Below are positions 15,901 to 23,730 of a DNA stretch of 29,471 nt, one piece after another; position 1 is the first letter of the stretch; every line of letters starts with the position of its first letter. The stretch spans positions 1 to 29,471 of the forward strand of contig CACXGR010000179.1 of assembly GCA_902767235.1 (NCBI GenBank), read 5' to 3'. The position numbers were made by a program, and so were the translations under genes. The DNA is from an uncultured Lachnospiraceae bacterium (GTDB taxonomy: Bacteria > Bacillota > Clostridia > Lachnospirales > Lachnospiraceae). The notes below the pieces were generated by a model. The model saw only the letters and a list, made by a program, of their open reading frames with translations. It had not been told where the DNA came from and did no database searches.

Positions 15901-16227
15901 ATGGATTGCAAAGAATTTAAAGGACTGATCCAGGAATTTCTTCACGATGAGCTCGATGTGAATATGCTCAGCCGTTTCCTGGAACATATTGAGGAGTGCT
16001 CGGACTGCAGAGACGAGCTGCGGACCCAGTACCTGATCTATGAGGGACTGGAGCGGCTGGAGTCTGGCGAGCCCTTTGACGTCGACAAGGATCTCGCCAA
16101 AGTGATGCAGCAGCAGAAAAACCGGCTTCACACGAGAAGAGGCGTGCAGAGGACCGCCATCGCCGCGGAGATCATCACGACAGCGGCTTTTCTGATCGTT
16201 CTGAGCGTCGTGCTGTTTTATCAGTGA
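15901..16227 (+). CDS. Small membrane zinc-finger protein, anti-sigma (zf-HC2) type
   Basis: The 108-residue protein starts MDCKEFKGLIQEFLHDEL and carries His29-x3-Cys33-x2-Cys36 (HIEECSDC), the zinc anti-sigma motif found in ZAS-family anti-sigma factors. Residues 86-107 form one hydrophobic transmembrane helix, ending four residues from a periplasm-facing-type C-terminus with almost no extracellular domain. ZAS proteins bind and inhibit ECF sigma factors, but no sigma factor gene is adjacent, so partner and role are unknown. The open frame extends upstream to 15817 inside cdd, but the family N-terminus starts at ATG 15901, 40 bases after cdd. No convincing ribosome binding site precedes it, so expression may be low or coupled. 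It sits between cdd and polA on the same strand. Confidence 0.8.
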   Translation: MDCKEFKGLIQEFLHDELDVNMLSRFLEHIEECSDCRDELRTQYLIYEGLERLESGEPFDVDKDLAKVMQQQKNRLHTRRGVQRTAIAAEIITTAAFLIVLSVVLFYQ

Positions 16228-16252
16228 AAGATCCGGAAAGGGACAAGTATAT

Positions 16253-19030
16253 ATGGAAAGACAGAAACTGGTGCTGGTGGACGGACACAGCATACTGAAC
16301 AGAGCCTTCTACGGGATGCCTGACCTGACAAATGCGGCTGGCCTGCACACGGGCGCAGTGTTCGGCTTTCTCAATATTTTGCTCAAATTACTGGATGAGG
16401 AGGCGGCGGACTATCTCACGGTGGCCTTCGATGTGCACGCGCCGACATTCAGGCATGAACAGTATGCGGCTTACAAAGGGACGAGAAAACCCATGCCGCA
16501 GGAGCTCAGGGAGCAGGTTCCCCTCATCAAGAAGGTGCTGCGCTCCATGGGGATCCAGATCCGGGAGCAGGCCGGTCTGGAGGCAGATGATATTCTGGGA
16601 ACCCTGGCCAGACGCGGAGAAGCGGAAGGAATGGAAGTGACCCTGCTGTCCGGAGACAGGGATCTCTTGCAGATCGCCACGGATCACACCTGCATACGGA
16701 TCCCCAAGACCAGACAGGGACAGACGGTCATAGAAAACTATTACGCTAAGGACGTCAAAGCCGCATACAGGGTCACGCCTTCCGAGTTCATTGAAGTGAA
16801 AGCGCTGATGGGAGACAGTTCCGACAATATCCCCGGCGTGCCCAAGGTGGGGGAGAAGACCGCGACCCAGCTGATCGTGGACTACGGCAGCGTGGACGGT
16901 GTCTACAGTCATCTGGACGAGATCAAAAAGCCCGCGCTGCACAGGAATCTCGCGGAGAACGAAGATCTGGCCAGGCTCAGCCTGTACCTTGTCACGATCA
17001 AGACGGACTGCGATATTGAGACGGACTGGGACGACGCCCGCATCGGAAATCTCTTTACGCCGGAAGCCTTTGCGCTCTTTACGGAGCTGAATTTCCGGGC
17101 GCTTCTTCCCAGATTTGACACTTCCGCGGCAGAGCAGGGAGAGGAGGAACTCTCTTTCCGTGTGATCAAGAAAAAGGAAGAGGCTGAGGAAGTGATCGAC
17201 CGGCTTGCCGGCCTTATCCGCGGCGCGTCTGTGTCCGAGCCGGCTGCGATCGGCGTCTATCCCGTGGGCGGTGACTTCGATCACGGCAAAGGCGAAGCGC
17301 GAAGCCTCTTCGGCGCAGCTCTCTGCGCAGGAAAGAAGGCAGTGTTCGTCGAGACTTCCGGGGAAGTCGCGGAGAGCGGCGTCAGCGAGAAGGACCTGAA
17401 ACAGATGCTGGGAAGACTCCGGCGCGAGGCGCTCGCAGTCTGCCGTGACGGGAATGAAGGGAAAACGGATCAGGAGCCGGCTTCCATCGCTGTATTCGGG
17501 ATCAAAAACCAGTATCCGGTATGGGATATGAAAAGCGAGGAGTTCAGCAGCGGGATCCGGCTGGAAGGGATCACGGATCTGCTGCTCATGTGCTACCTGT
17601 GCAACCCGCTCCAGAGTGATTATCAGCCCGAGATGACAGCTTCCGAATATCTGGAGGAGTCTTATCCGACCTGGAAGCAGCTCTTTGACAAAAAGACGGC
17701 CGTTGAGGCGTTTGCCCAGAAGAAGGATGAGATGATCGCTTACGCCTGCAAAATGGCGTCGGTGCTCAGCAGAGCGGCGCGGCCGGTCTCGGAGCGGCTC
17801 TCCCGCGAGGGCATGATGAAGCTCTACAGGGAGATCGAACGTCCTCTCAGCTATATTCTCAGTGATATGGAGCGGATCGGCATCCTCATCCGTCCGGAGG
17901 AACTTGCGGACTACAGCGCCCTTCTCGGGAAGCAGGCGGATGAGCTGGCGGAGAAGATCTACGATATCTGCGAAGAGAGATTCAACATCTCTTCCCCCAA
18001 GCAGCTCGGAACCGTTCTGTTTGAAAAACTCGGCATGCCGGGCGGTAAAAAGACGAAGACCGGATACTCTACGGCGGCCGGCGTCCTGGAAAAGCTCGCG
18101 CCGGAGTATCCCGTGGTGGACTATATCCTTCAGTACAGGGCCGTCACCAAACTGAAATCCACCTACGCGGACGGACTGACCGCCTTCGTGGCGCCGGACG
18201 GCAGGATCCACACGAGCTTCAATCAGACGATCACGGCGACGGGCAGGATCAGCTCGACGGAACCCAATCTGCAGAATATCCCCATGAAGACGGAGATGGG
18301 CAAGAAGATCCGCAAAGCCTTCATCCCCGCAGAGGGCATGCGCTTTGCGGACGCGGACTACTCGCAGATCGAACTCAGGATCCTGGCCCATATGAGCGCA
18401 GATCCGGAATTGATCGCCGCCTACAGGGAGAACGAGGATATCCACCGGATCACTGCCTCCAAGGTGTTCAAGACACCCTTTGAAGAAGTCACGCCCCTGC
18501 AGAGAAGGAATGCCAAGGCAGTCAACTTCGGCATCGTATACGGGATCAGCTCCTTTGGGCTGAGCCAGGGGCTGAGCATATCCCGGAAAGAGGCGGCGGA
18601 GTATATTGATGCGTATTTTAAGACCTATCCGGGCATCAAAGTTTTTCTCGACAAGCTGGTGAAGGATGCCAGGGAGAAAGGCTATGCCGAGACCATGTAC
18701 GGACGCCGCAGGCCTGTGCCGGAGCTCAAGAGCAGCAACTTCATGCAGAGATCCTTCGGAGAGAGGGTGGCCATGAACTCTCCGATCCAGGGAAGCGCTG
18801 CGGATATCATCAAAATAGCGATGATCCGTGTCTGGGAGGCAATCGCGAGGGAGAAGCTCAGATCCAGACTGATCCTGCAGATCCACGACGAGCTGCTGAT
18901 CGAGACCGTTCCCGAAGAGGAAGAGAGGATCATACATTTACTGGAAGAGGAGATGGCCGGCGCCGCATCCCTGTCCGTCGATCTGGAGACGGACGTCCAC
19001 ACGGGAGACGACTGGTATATGGCCAAGTGA
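16253..19030 (+). CDS. polA: DNA polymerase I
   Basis: A 925-residue family A polymerase. The N-terminal 290 residues are the 5'-3' exonuclease/flap nuclease (VDGHSILNRAFYG, EADDILGTLAR, GDSSDNIPGVP). The C-terminal polymerase domain has motif A DYSQIELRILAHMS (Asp702), motif B RRNAKAVNFGIVYGIS and motif C QIHDELLIE (Asp879). The middle 3'-5' exonuclease-like domain (about 300-510) is degenerate: the usual FDxExT motif reads AIGVYPVGGDFD and the last Asp motif reads YACKMASV, so proofreading is probably absent, as in several Gram-positive PolA proteins. It fills gaps and removes RNA primers. ATG 16253 follows GAAAGGG at 16236-16242. coaE follows after 28 bases, a conserved neighbourhood. Confidence 0.97.
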   Translation: MERQKLVLVDGHSILNRAFYGMPDLTNAAGLHTGAVFGFLNILLKLLDEEAADYLTVAFDVHAPTFRHEQYAAYKGTRKPMPQELREQVPLIKKVLRSMGIQIREQAGLEADDILGTLARRGEAEGMEVTLLSGDRDLLQIATDHTCIRIPKTRQGQTVIENYYAKDVKAAYRVTPSEFIEVKALMGDSSDNIPGVPKVGEKTATQLIVDYGSVDGVYSHLDEIKKPALHRNLAENEDLARLSLYLVTIKTDCDIETDWDDARIGNLFTPEAFALFTELNFRALLPRFDTSAAEQGEEELSFRVIKKKEEAEEVIDRLAGLIRGASVSEPAAIGVYPVGGDFDHGKGEARSLFGAALCAGKKAVFVETSGEVAESGVSEKDLKQMLGRLRREALAVCRDGNEGKTDQEPASIAVFGIKNQYPVWDMKSEEFSSGIRLEGITDLLLMCYLCNPLQSDYQPEMTASEYLEESYPTWKQLFDKKTAVEAFAQKKDEMIAYACKMASVLSRAARPVSERLSREGMMKLYREIERPLSYILSDMERIGILIRPEELADYSALLGKQADELAEKIYDICEERFNISSPKQLGTVLFEKLGMPGGKKTKTGYSTAAGVLEKLAPEYPVVDYILQYRAVTKLKSTYADGLTAFVAPDGRIHTSFNQTITATGRISSTEPNLQNIPMKTEMGKKIRKAFIPAEGMRFADADYSQIELRILAHMSADPELIAAYRENEDIHRITASKVFKTPFEEVTPLQRRNAKAVNFGIVYGISSFGLSQGLSISRKEAAEYIDAYFKTYPGIKVFLDKLVKDAREKGYAETMYGRRRPVPELKSSNFMQRSFGERVAMNSPIQGSAADIIKIAMIRVWEAIAREKLRSRLILQIHDELLIETVPEEEERIIHLLEEEMAGAASLSVDLETDVHTGDDWYMAK

Positions 19031-19058
19031 TCCGGATGACAAAGGCAGGAGCACAGAA

Positions 19059-19709
19059 ATGATCACAATAGGAATCACAGGAGGCGTCGGATCCGGCAAG
19101 AGCGAGATCCTGCGCTATTTGGAAAACAGATACAGCTGCAGGATCCTGATGTCGGACAACGCGGCCAAGGAACTGGAAAAGCCGGGGGGCGTCCTCTACG
19201 GGCCGCTGATCCGACTGCTGGAAGAAGAATGCCCGCCCGGGGAGCACGAGGCACTCGTCCTTGAGAACGCCGAGATCAATAAGGGGGAGATGGCCCGCAG
19301 GATCTTCAGCGATGCGAAGCTTCTGAGCAAAGTAAATGAACTCGTGCATCCCGCCGTGAATCGTTATATACTGGATGAGATCGCAAAAGAGCGTGCAGCC
19401 GGGGGATTTGAATTTTTTGTCCTGGAGTCCGCGCTCCTCGTGGAGAACGGCTACGATAAGATCATGGATTCCCTCTGGTATATCTACTGCAGCGAAGAGG
19501 AGAGATACAAAAGACTCCGGGCGAGCAGGGGATATTCGGATGAAAAGATCAGGTCCATTATAGACAAGCAGGTGTCGGACGCGAAGTTCAGAGCGTTCTG
19601 CGACGTTGTCATCGACAACACCCCGGAGCTGACGGCAGAGGACGGCGCACTGGTCCAGGTGGACAAAGCGATCAAAGAACTAAGGAAAAGGTTTGATCAC
19701 AGAGTATGA
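19059..19709 (+). CDS. coaE: Dephospho-CoA kinase
   Basis: The 216-residue protein begins with a P-loop, ITGGVGSGKS (residues 6-15), followed by an LMSDNAAKELEKPG segment that fits the DxxA-type substrate site, a lid containing VHPAVNRYI, and ERYKRLRASRGYSDEKI, which carries the adenine-site arginines of the family. It phosphorylates the 3'-hydroxyl of dephospho-CoA to give CoA, the last step of CoA synthesis. AGGAG at 19047-19051 is 7 bases before ATG 19059. It follows polA, a common order in Firmicutes (often with fpg between them, absent here), and its stop overlaps the walJ start (ATGA, 19706-19709). Confidence 0.95.
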   Translation: MITIGITGGVGSGKSEILRYLENRYSCRILMSDNAAKELEKPGGVLYGPLIRLLEEECPPGEHEALVLENAEINKGEMARRIFSDAKLLSKVNELVHPAVNRYILDEIAKERAAGGFEFFVLESALLVENGYDKIMDSLWYIYCSEEERYKRLRASRGYSDEKIRSIIDKQVSDAKFRAFCDVVIDNTPELTAEDGALVQVDKAIKELRKRFDHRV

Positions 19710-20503
19710 GATTTGAAAGTATTGCCAGCGGCAGCAGCGGCAACTGTATTTATATCGGGTCGGATACGACCCACCTCCTGATGGATGTCGGGATCAGCCG
19801 GAAGCGGACGGTGGAAGCCTTAAGAGACCTCGACCTGGAACTGAGGGATATAGACGGCATCTTCCTGACCCATGAACACAGCGACCACATAGCGGGGCTT
19901 CCGATGATCTGCAAGAAGTCGGAAATGCCCATTTACGCCACAAGGGGGACCATCGACGCGATCCAAAGGATGCCCAAATTTGCGGATATTGACCCGGCGC
20001 GCTTTATCCCGATCCGGTCTGATGAAAAGATCACGATCAAGGATATGCAGATCGACCCGATGAGAATATCTCATGACGCGGCCGAGCCGGTGGGCTACAG
20101 AGTTATGTACGGACATAAGAAAGCCTGCGTCTGCACGGACCTGGGGTGCTACACCGATTACACGGTAGAGTGCCTGAAAAACGCCGACGTAGTGCTGCTC
20201 GAGTCCAACCACGATGTCAATATGCTGCAGGTGGGCCGGTATCCCTACCCGCTCAAGAGGCGCATTCTGGGGGACAGGGGGCATCTATCCAATGTCAGCA
20301 GCGGGCAGCTGCTCAGCAGGATCCTCAACGATCACATGAAAGGGATCTTTCTCGGACATCTGAGCCAGGAGAACAATCTTCCCGAACTTGCCTTTGAGAC
20401 GGTGCGGGTAGAGATCATCAGCTCGGAAGCGGACTACAGCCCGGAGGACCTTCCCATCTATGTGGCAGACAGAAAAAGACCGTCGGCTCTCATCGAGATC
20501 TGA
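19706..20503 (+). CDS. walJ: Metallo-beta-lactamase-fold nuclease, WalJ/YycJ family
   Basis: The 265-residue protein begins MRFESIASGSSGNCIYI, characteristic of YycJ/WalJ, and has the metal-binding HEHSDH motif at residues 56-61 plus further histidine and aspartate ligands in SHDAAEPVGYR, CTDLG and LGHLSQENN. Family members are reported to have 5'-3' exonuclease activity and are linked to DNA repair and, in Bacillus, to the WalRK cell-wall regulon. Here it is not next to walRK; it is translationally coupled to coaE through a 4-base overlap and lies in the polA cluster, which favours a DNA-metabolism role. Confidence 0.88.
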   Translation: MRFESIASGSSGNCIYIGSDTTHLLMDVGISRKRTVEALRDLDLELRDIDGIFLTHEHSDHIAGLPMICKKSEMPIYATRGTIDAIQRMPKFADIDPARFIPIRSDEKITIKDMQIDPMRISHDAAEPVGYRVMYGHKKACVCTDLGCYTDYTVECLKNADVVLLESNHDVNMLQVGRYPYPLKRRILGDRGHLSNVSSGQLLSRILNDHMKGIFLGHLSQENNLPELAFETVRVEIISSEADYSPEDLPIYVADRKRPSALIEI

Positions 20504-20533
20504 CAGCAAAATGAAGAATAAGGGAGAAACACT

Positions 20534-20809
20534 ATGCAGAGAGCGATCATCACTGTAGTCGGAAAGGACACGATCGGCATCATTGCAGGCGTCTGCACCT
20601 ATCTGGCGGACAACCGCATCAACATCCTGGACATATCGCAGACCATTGTACAGGGGTACTTCAACATGATGATGGTGGTCGACGTGACCACGCTGGACAA
20701 ACCCTTCGGACAGATCGCCGACGAGCTGGCGGAACTGGGCAGGGAGAAGATCGGCGTCCAGATCAGGTGCCAGAAAGAGGAGATCTTCGACCTGATGCAC
20801 CGGATCTGA
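20534..20809 (+). CDS. ACT-domain protein, UPF0237 family
   Basis: A 91-residue protein consisting of one ACT domain (IITVVGKDTIGIIAGVCTYLADNRINILDISQTI) plus a C-terminal helix-strand extension. ACT domains bind small ligands, often amino acids, and act as regulatory modules. This family is consistently found next to UPF0210 genes, as here, which suggests the two act together; the ligand is unknown. GGGAG at 20521-20525 is a good ribosome binding site. It follows walJ after 30 bases on the same strand. Confidence 0.88.
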   Translation: MQRAIITVVGKDTIGIIAGVCTYLADNRINILDISQTIVQGYFNMMMVVDVTTLDKPFGQIADELAELGREKIGVQIRCQKEEIFDLMHRI

Positions 20810-20888
20810 TCCGGCCGCACTGTTTACACGGGAAGGGGCGTCCGGCCGGATGTCCCGCGCAGACAGCTTACAGCTCAACGGAGGCTTT

Positions 20889-22253
20889 ATGATCAATTTA
20901 TCAGAGGTCCGAGAGACCAATGCGATGATCGAGAAGGAGAATCTTGACGTCAGGACGATCACTATGGGGATCAGCCTTTTGGACTGCATCGATTCCGATC
21001 TTGAAACGCTGAAAAATAAGATTTATGACAAAATATACAGGAGCGCGGCCGATCTGGTAAAAGTCGGCGAGGAGATCTCTGTGGATTACGGGATCCCCAT
21101 CGTGAACAAGAGGATCTCGGTCACGCCCATCGCGCTGGTGGGCGGGAGCGCCTGCCGCTGCAAGGAGGATTTTGCATCGATCGCGCAGGTGCTGGACAAG
21201 GCGGCCCGCGACGTGGGCGTCAATTTCCTCGGCGGATACAGTGCCCTGGTATCCAAGGGAATGACGGAAGCGGACCGGCTCCTGATCGAATCGATCCCGC
21301 TGGCGCTGTCACAGACGGAACTCGTCTGTTCCTCCGTCAACGTCGGCTCCACCAAGACCGGCATCGATATGGATGCAGTCAGACTGATGGGCAGCATTAT
21401 CAAAAAGACGGCGGAATACACAGCAGACCGCGGCTCCATCGGCTGCGCCAAGCTGGTGGTATTCTGCAATGCGCCGGACGACAATCCCTTTATGGCCGGT
21501 GCTTTCCACGGCGTGACGGAAGCGGACCGGATCCTCAACATCGGCGTCAGCGGCCCCGGCGTGGTCAAAAAAGCGCTGGAGGGTATCCATGGAAAAGACT
21601 TTGAGACGCTATGCGAGACGGTAAAAAAGACGGCCTTTAAGGTCACCAGGGTGGGACAGCTGGTGGCGAGAGAGGCCTCCAGACGACTGAACGTTCCTTT
21701 CGGCATCATCGACCTGTCGCTCGCACCGACGCCGGCGATCGGAGACAGTGTGGCGGATATCCTGTGCGAGATGGGACTCGAATATGCAGGGGCGCCCGGG
21801 ACCACGGCGGCGCTGGCACTCTTAAATGACCAGGTCAAAAAGGGAGGCGTCATGGCGTCCTCCTATGTCGGAGGCCTGAGCGGCGCCTTTATCCCTGTCA
21901 GTGAGGACCAGGGAATGATCAATGCGGCCTGCGCCGGATGCCTGACGCTGGAGAAGCTTGAGGCGATGACCTGCGTATGCTCCGTGGGACTCGATATGAT
22001 CGCCATTCCCGGCGACACGAAGGAGACGACCATAGCCGGCATCATCGCGGACGAGATGGCGATCGGCATGGTCAATCAGAAGACGACAGCGGTCCGCCTG
22101 ATCCCTGCGGTCGGAAAGAAAGTGGGAGACCAGGTATCTTTTGGCGGCCTTCTGGGCTATGCACCCATCATGCCGGTCAACGCCTTCAGCTGTGACGAAT
22201 TTGTCAACCGCAGAGGCAGGATCCCTGCGCCGATCCACAGCTTTAAGAACTGA
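20889..22253 (+). CDS. UPF0210/DUF711 family protein (PFL-like fold)
   Basis: The protein of about 454 residues begins MINLSEVRETNAMIEKENLDVRTI, as in UPF0210 proteins, and shows conserved blocks TMGISLLDC, NKRISVTPIALV, FLGGYSALVSKG, VNVGSTKTGIDMDAV and a Gly-rich C-terminal half. The family is often labelled 'PFL family' for fold similarity, but its biochemical role is not established. GGAGG at 20880-20884 precedes ATG 20889; the in-frame ATG at 20850 adds a non-conserved 13-residue extension and is rejected as start. It lies 79 bases after the ACT protein; that pairing is conserved in many bacteria and suggests that the ACT protein regulates or partners it. Confidence 0.9.
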   Translation: MINLSEVRETNAMIEKENLDVRTITMGISLLDCIDSDLETLKNKIYDKIYRSAADLVKVGEEISVDYGIPIVNKRISVTPIALVGGSACRCKEDFASIAQVLDKAARDVGVNFLGGYSALVSKGMTEADRLLIESIPLALSQTELVCSSVNVGSTKTGIDMDAVRLMGSIIKKTAEYTADRGSIGCAKLVVFCNAPDDNPFMAGAFHGVTEADRILNIGVSGPGVVKKALEGIHGKDFETLCETVKKTAFKVTRVGQLVAREASRRLNVPFGIIDLSLAPTPAIGDSVADILCEMGLEYAGAPGTTAALALLNDQVKKGGVMASSYVGGLSGAFIPVSEDQGMINAACAGCLTLEKLEAMTCVCSVGLDMIAIPGDTKETTIAGIIADEMAIGMVNQKTTAVRLIPAVGKKVGDQVSFGGLLGYAPIMPVNAFSCDEFVNRRGRIPAPIHSFKN

Positions 22254-22391
22254 CAAAGAATCTGAATAGAGCACATTTACTATAAAAAGAGTGGACGGAA
22301 CGGGTTCCAGCAGGTTAAAATGTACATAAATCAAGCATTGCCCAGGGGCAGGAAGAAAAAACGGTACCCGGGGCGGAAAGGTGAGGTTACA

Positions 22392-23378
22392 ATGGGTATA
22401 GAAAAGAAAATTGATGTCACGGCGCTCGGAGAACTTCTGATCGACTTTACGCAGAACGGGGTCAGCGAACAGGGAAACAACCTCTTTGAGGCAAATCCGG
22501 GCGGAGCGCCCTGCAATGTTCTGGCAATGCTCAATAAAGCCGGAAAGAGCACGGCTTTCATCGGCAAGGTCGGAAATGACATGTTCGGCAAACTCCTCAA
22601 ACACAAGACAGAGGAACAGGGCATTGACATGTCAGGACTGGAGATGGACGATGAAGTGCACACAACACTGGCATTTGTCGAAAAGCTGCCCAACGGAGAC
22701 AGAGATTTCTCCTTCTACAGAAATCCGGGCGCAGACGTGATGCTCACCGCTGACGAAGTGGAAGCGCACCGCAGCCTGATCGAGAATGCGAAGATCTTCC
22801 ATCTGGGCACCCTTTCCATGACGCACGACACGGTGGAGAAGGCGACGCTCAAGGCACTCGAGATCGCAAAGGAAGCGGGATGCCTGATCTCCTTCGATCC
22901 CAATCTGCGCCCTCCGCTCTGGAGCAGCGAGGAAAAGGCAAAGGAAAAGATCGCGTTTGGTCTTTCCAAGTGCGATATTCTCAAGATCTCCGACAATGAG
23001 ATCACATTCATGACCGGAGAAGAGGATCTCGACAAGGGCATTCAGATGATCATTGACAAGTACAAGATCCCGCTCGTATTTGCCACCTACGGCCCGGACG
23101 GATCCAAGGCATACTGCAAGGGGATCGAGGCCTACGAAAAGGGATTCCTCAATCCAGATACGATCGAGACGACAGGCGCCGGCGATACTTTCTGTGCCAG
23201 CGCGCTCTATCACGTCCTCAAGTACGGCATTGACGGACTGGCGGATGAGGCGAAGCTCCATGAGCTCCTTACATTTGCCAATGCGGCGGCGTCCCTGGTC
23301 ACCACCAAGAAGGGCGCGCTCTGCGTGATGCCCACTGTGGACCAGGTAGAGGCATATATCAAAAAATCCGGAAGATAA
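22392..23378 (+). CDS. scrK: Fructokinase, PfkB (ribokinase) family
   Basis: A 328-residue sugar kinase. The N-terminal GELLIDF and EANPGGAPCNVLAMLNKAG form the sugar-binding motif, SFDPNLRPPLW is typical of fructokinases, and TTGAGDTFCASALYHVL carries the catalytic base Asp265 and anion hole. It phosphorylates fructose to fructose-6-phosphate with ATP in the cytosol. The start is ATG 22392, preceded by AAAGGTGAGG at 22377-22386, rather than ATG 22320, whose extra 24 residues are basic and unlike the family. It stands alone with a terminator at 23411-23449; no transporter or sucrase gene adjoins it, so the physiological source of fructose is not visible. Other PfkB sugars remain possible. Confidence 0.88.
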   Translation: MGIEKKIDVTALGELLIDFTQNGVSEQGNNLFEANPGGAPCNVLAMLNKAGKSTAFIGKVGNDMFGKLLKHKTEEQGIDMSGLEMDDEVHTTLAFVEKLPNGDRDFSFYRNPGADVMLTADEVEAHRSLIENAKIFHLGTLSMTHDTVEKATLKALEIAKEAGCLISFDPNLRPPLWSSEEKAKEKIAFGLSKCDILKISDNEITFMTGEEDLDKGIQMIIDKYKIPLVFATYGPDGSKAYCKGIEAYEKGFLNPDTIETTGAGDTFCASALYHVLKYGIDGLADEAKLHELLTFANAAASLVTTKKGALCVMPTVDQVEAYIKKSGR

Positions 23379-23410
23379 GAAGATCAGGGCGATATTTTGA
23401 GGAGATTTCA

Positions 23411-23449
23411 ACGGGCTTTGCGATTGGACTTGCAAAGCCCGTTTTTTTT
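23411..23449 (+). terminator. Rho-independent terminator after fructokinase
   Basis: A perfect 11-bp stem (23411-23421 with 23432-23442) with a 10-base loop is followed by eight T (23442-23449). Confidence 0.95.
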
Positions 23450-23457
23450 GTTATAAT
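23430..23457 (+). promoter_or_regulatory. tRNA-Gly promoter overlapping the upstream terminator
   Basis: TTGCAA at 23430-23435, a 16-base spacer, and TATAAT at 23452-23457 preceded by TGT (extended -10, 23449-23451). The -35 box lies inside the right side of the fructokinase terminator hairpin and the spacer contains its T-run. The predicted start falls about 9 bases before the tRNA. Confidence 0.7.
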
Positions 23458-23472
23458 AGATAAAGTCAATAC

Positions 23473-23543
23473 GCAGGTATAGTTCATCGGTAGAATACCA
23501 GCTTCCCAAGCTGGGGAGACGGGTTCGATTCCCGCTACCTGCT
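23473..23543 (+). tRNA. tRNA-Gly (anticodon CCC)
   Basis: Full cloverleaf: acceptor stem 23473-23479 with 23536-23542 (7 bp), D arm 23482-23496, anticodon stem 23498-23502 with 23510-23514, loop TTCCCAA with anticodon CCC at 23505-23507, a 4- to 5-base variable loop, T loop TTCGATT at 23524-23530, discriminator T at 23543, as usual for glycine tRNAs. CCA is not encoded. The outermost T-stem pair (23519/23535) is an A-C mismatch. It reads GGG codons. Confidence 0.96.
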
Positions 23544-23550
23544 CTTGAGA

Positions 23551-23599
23551 AGATCCATATGATCAGGGGACCTATGACCCGGATCATGGATCTTTTTTT
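23551..23599 (+). terminator. Terminator of the tRNA-Gly gene
   Basis: AGATCCATATGATC at 23551-23564 pairs with GATCATGGATCT at 23582-23593 (two-base bulge), followed by seven T at 23593-23599. Confidence 0.85.
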
Positions 23600-23661
23600 A
23601 TTGGACGGTATGATCCGGACGCGGGAGAAATTTGAAATATTCGTGAAATCATCAAATTGGG

Positions 23662-23691
23662 TTGGAATTCATGAAGTGGTAAAGCTATAAT
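23662..23691 (+). promoter_or_regulatory. Promoter for the sulfatase-fold transferase gene
   Basis: TTGGAA at 23662-23667 and a perfect TATAAT at 23686-23691 with an 18-base spacer, 40 bases before the start codon and after the tRNA terminator. Confidence 0.65.
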
Positions 23692-23730
23692 AGTTTGGGC
23701 TGACTAATATTAAGCCCGCATGGAGCTTAT

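Noticed and set aside
16388..18937. 849-codon open frame on the - strand opposite polA
   Set aside because: polA is certain on the + strand. The antisense frame has no recognisable domain and arises from codon-position base bias.
22254..22391. Possible promoter or riboswitch before fructokinase
   Set aside because: TATAAA at 22281 lacks a -35, and the small TGCCC/GGGCA hairpin near 22336 does not match a known riboswitch.
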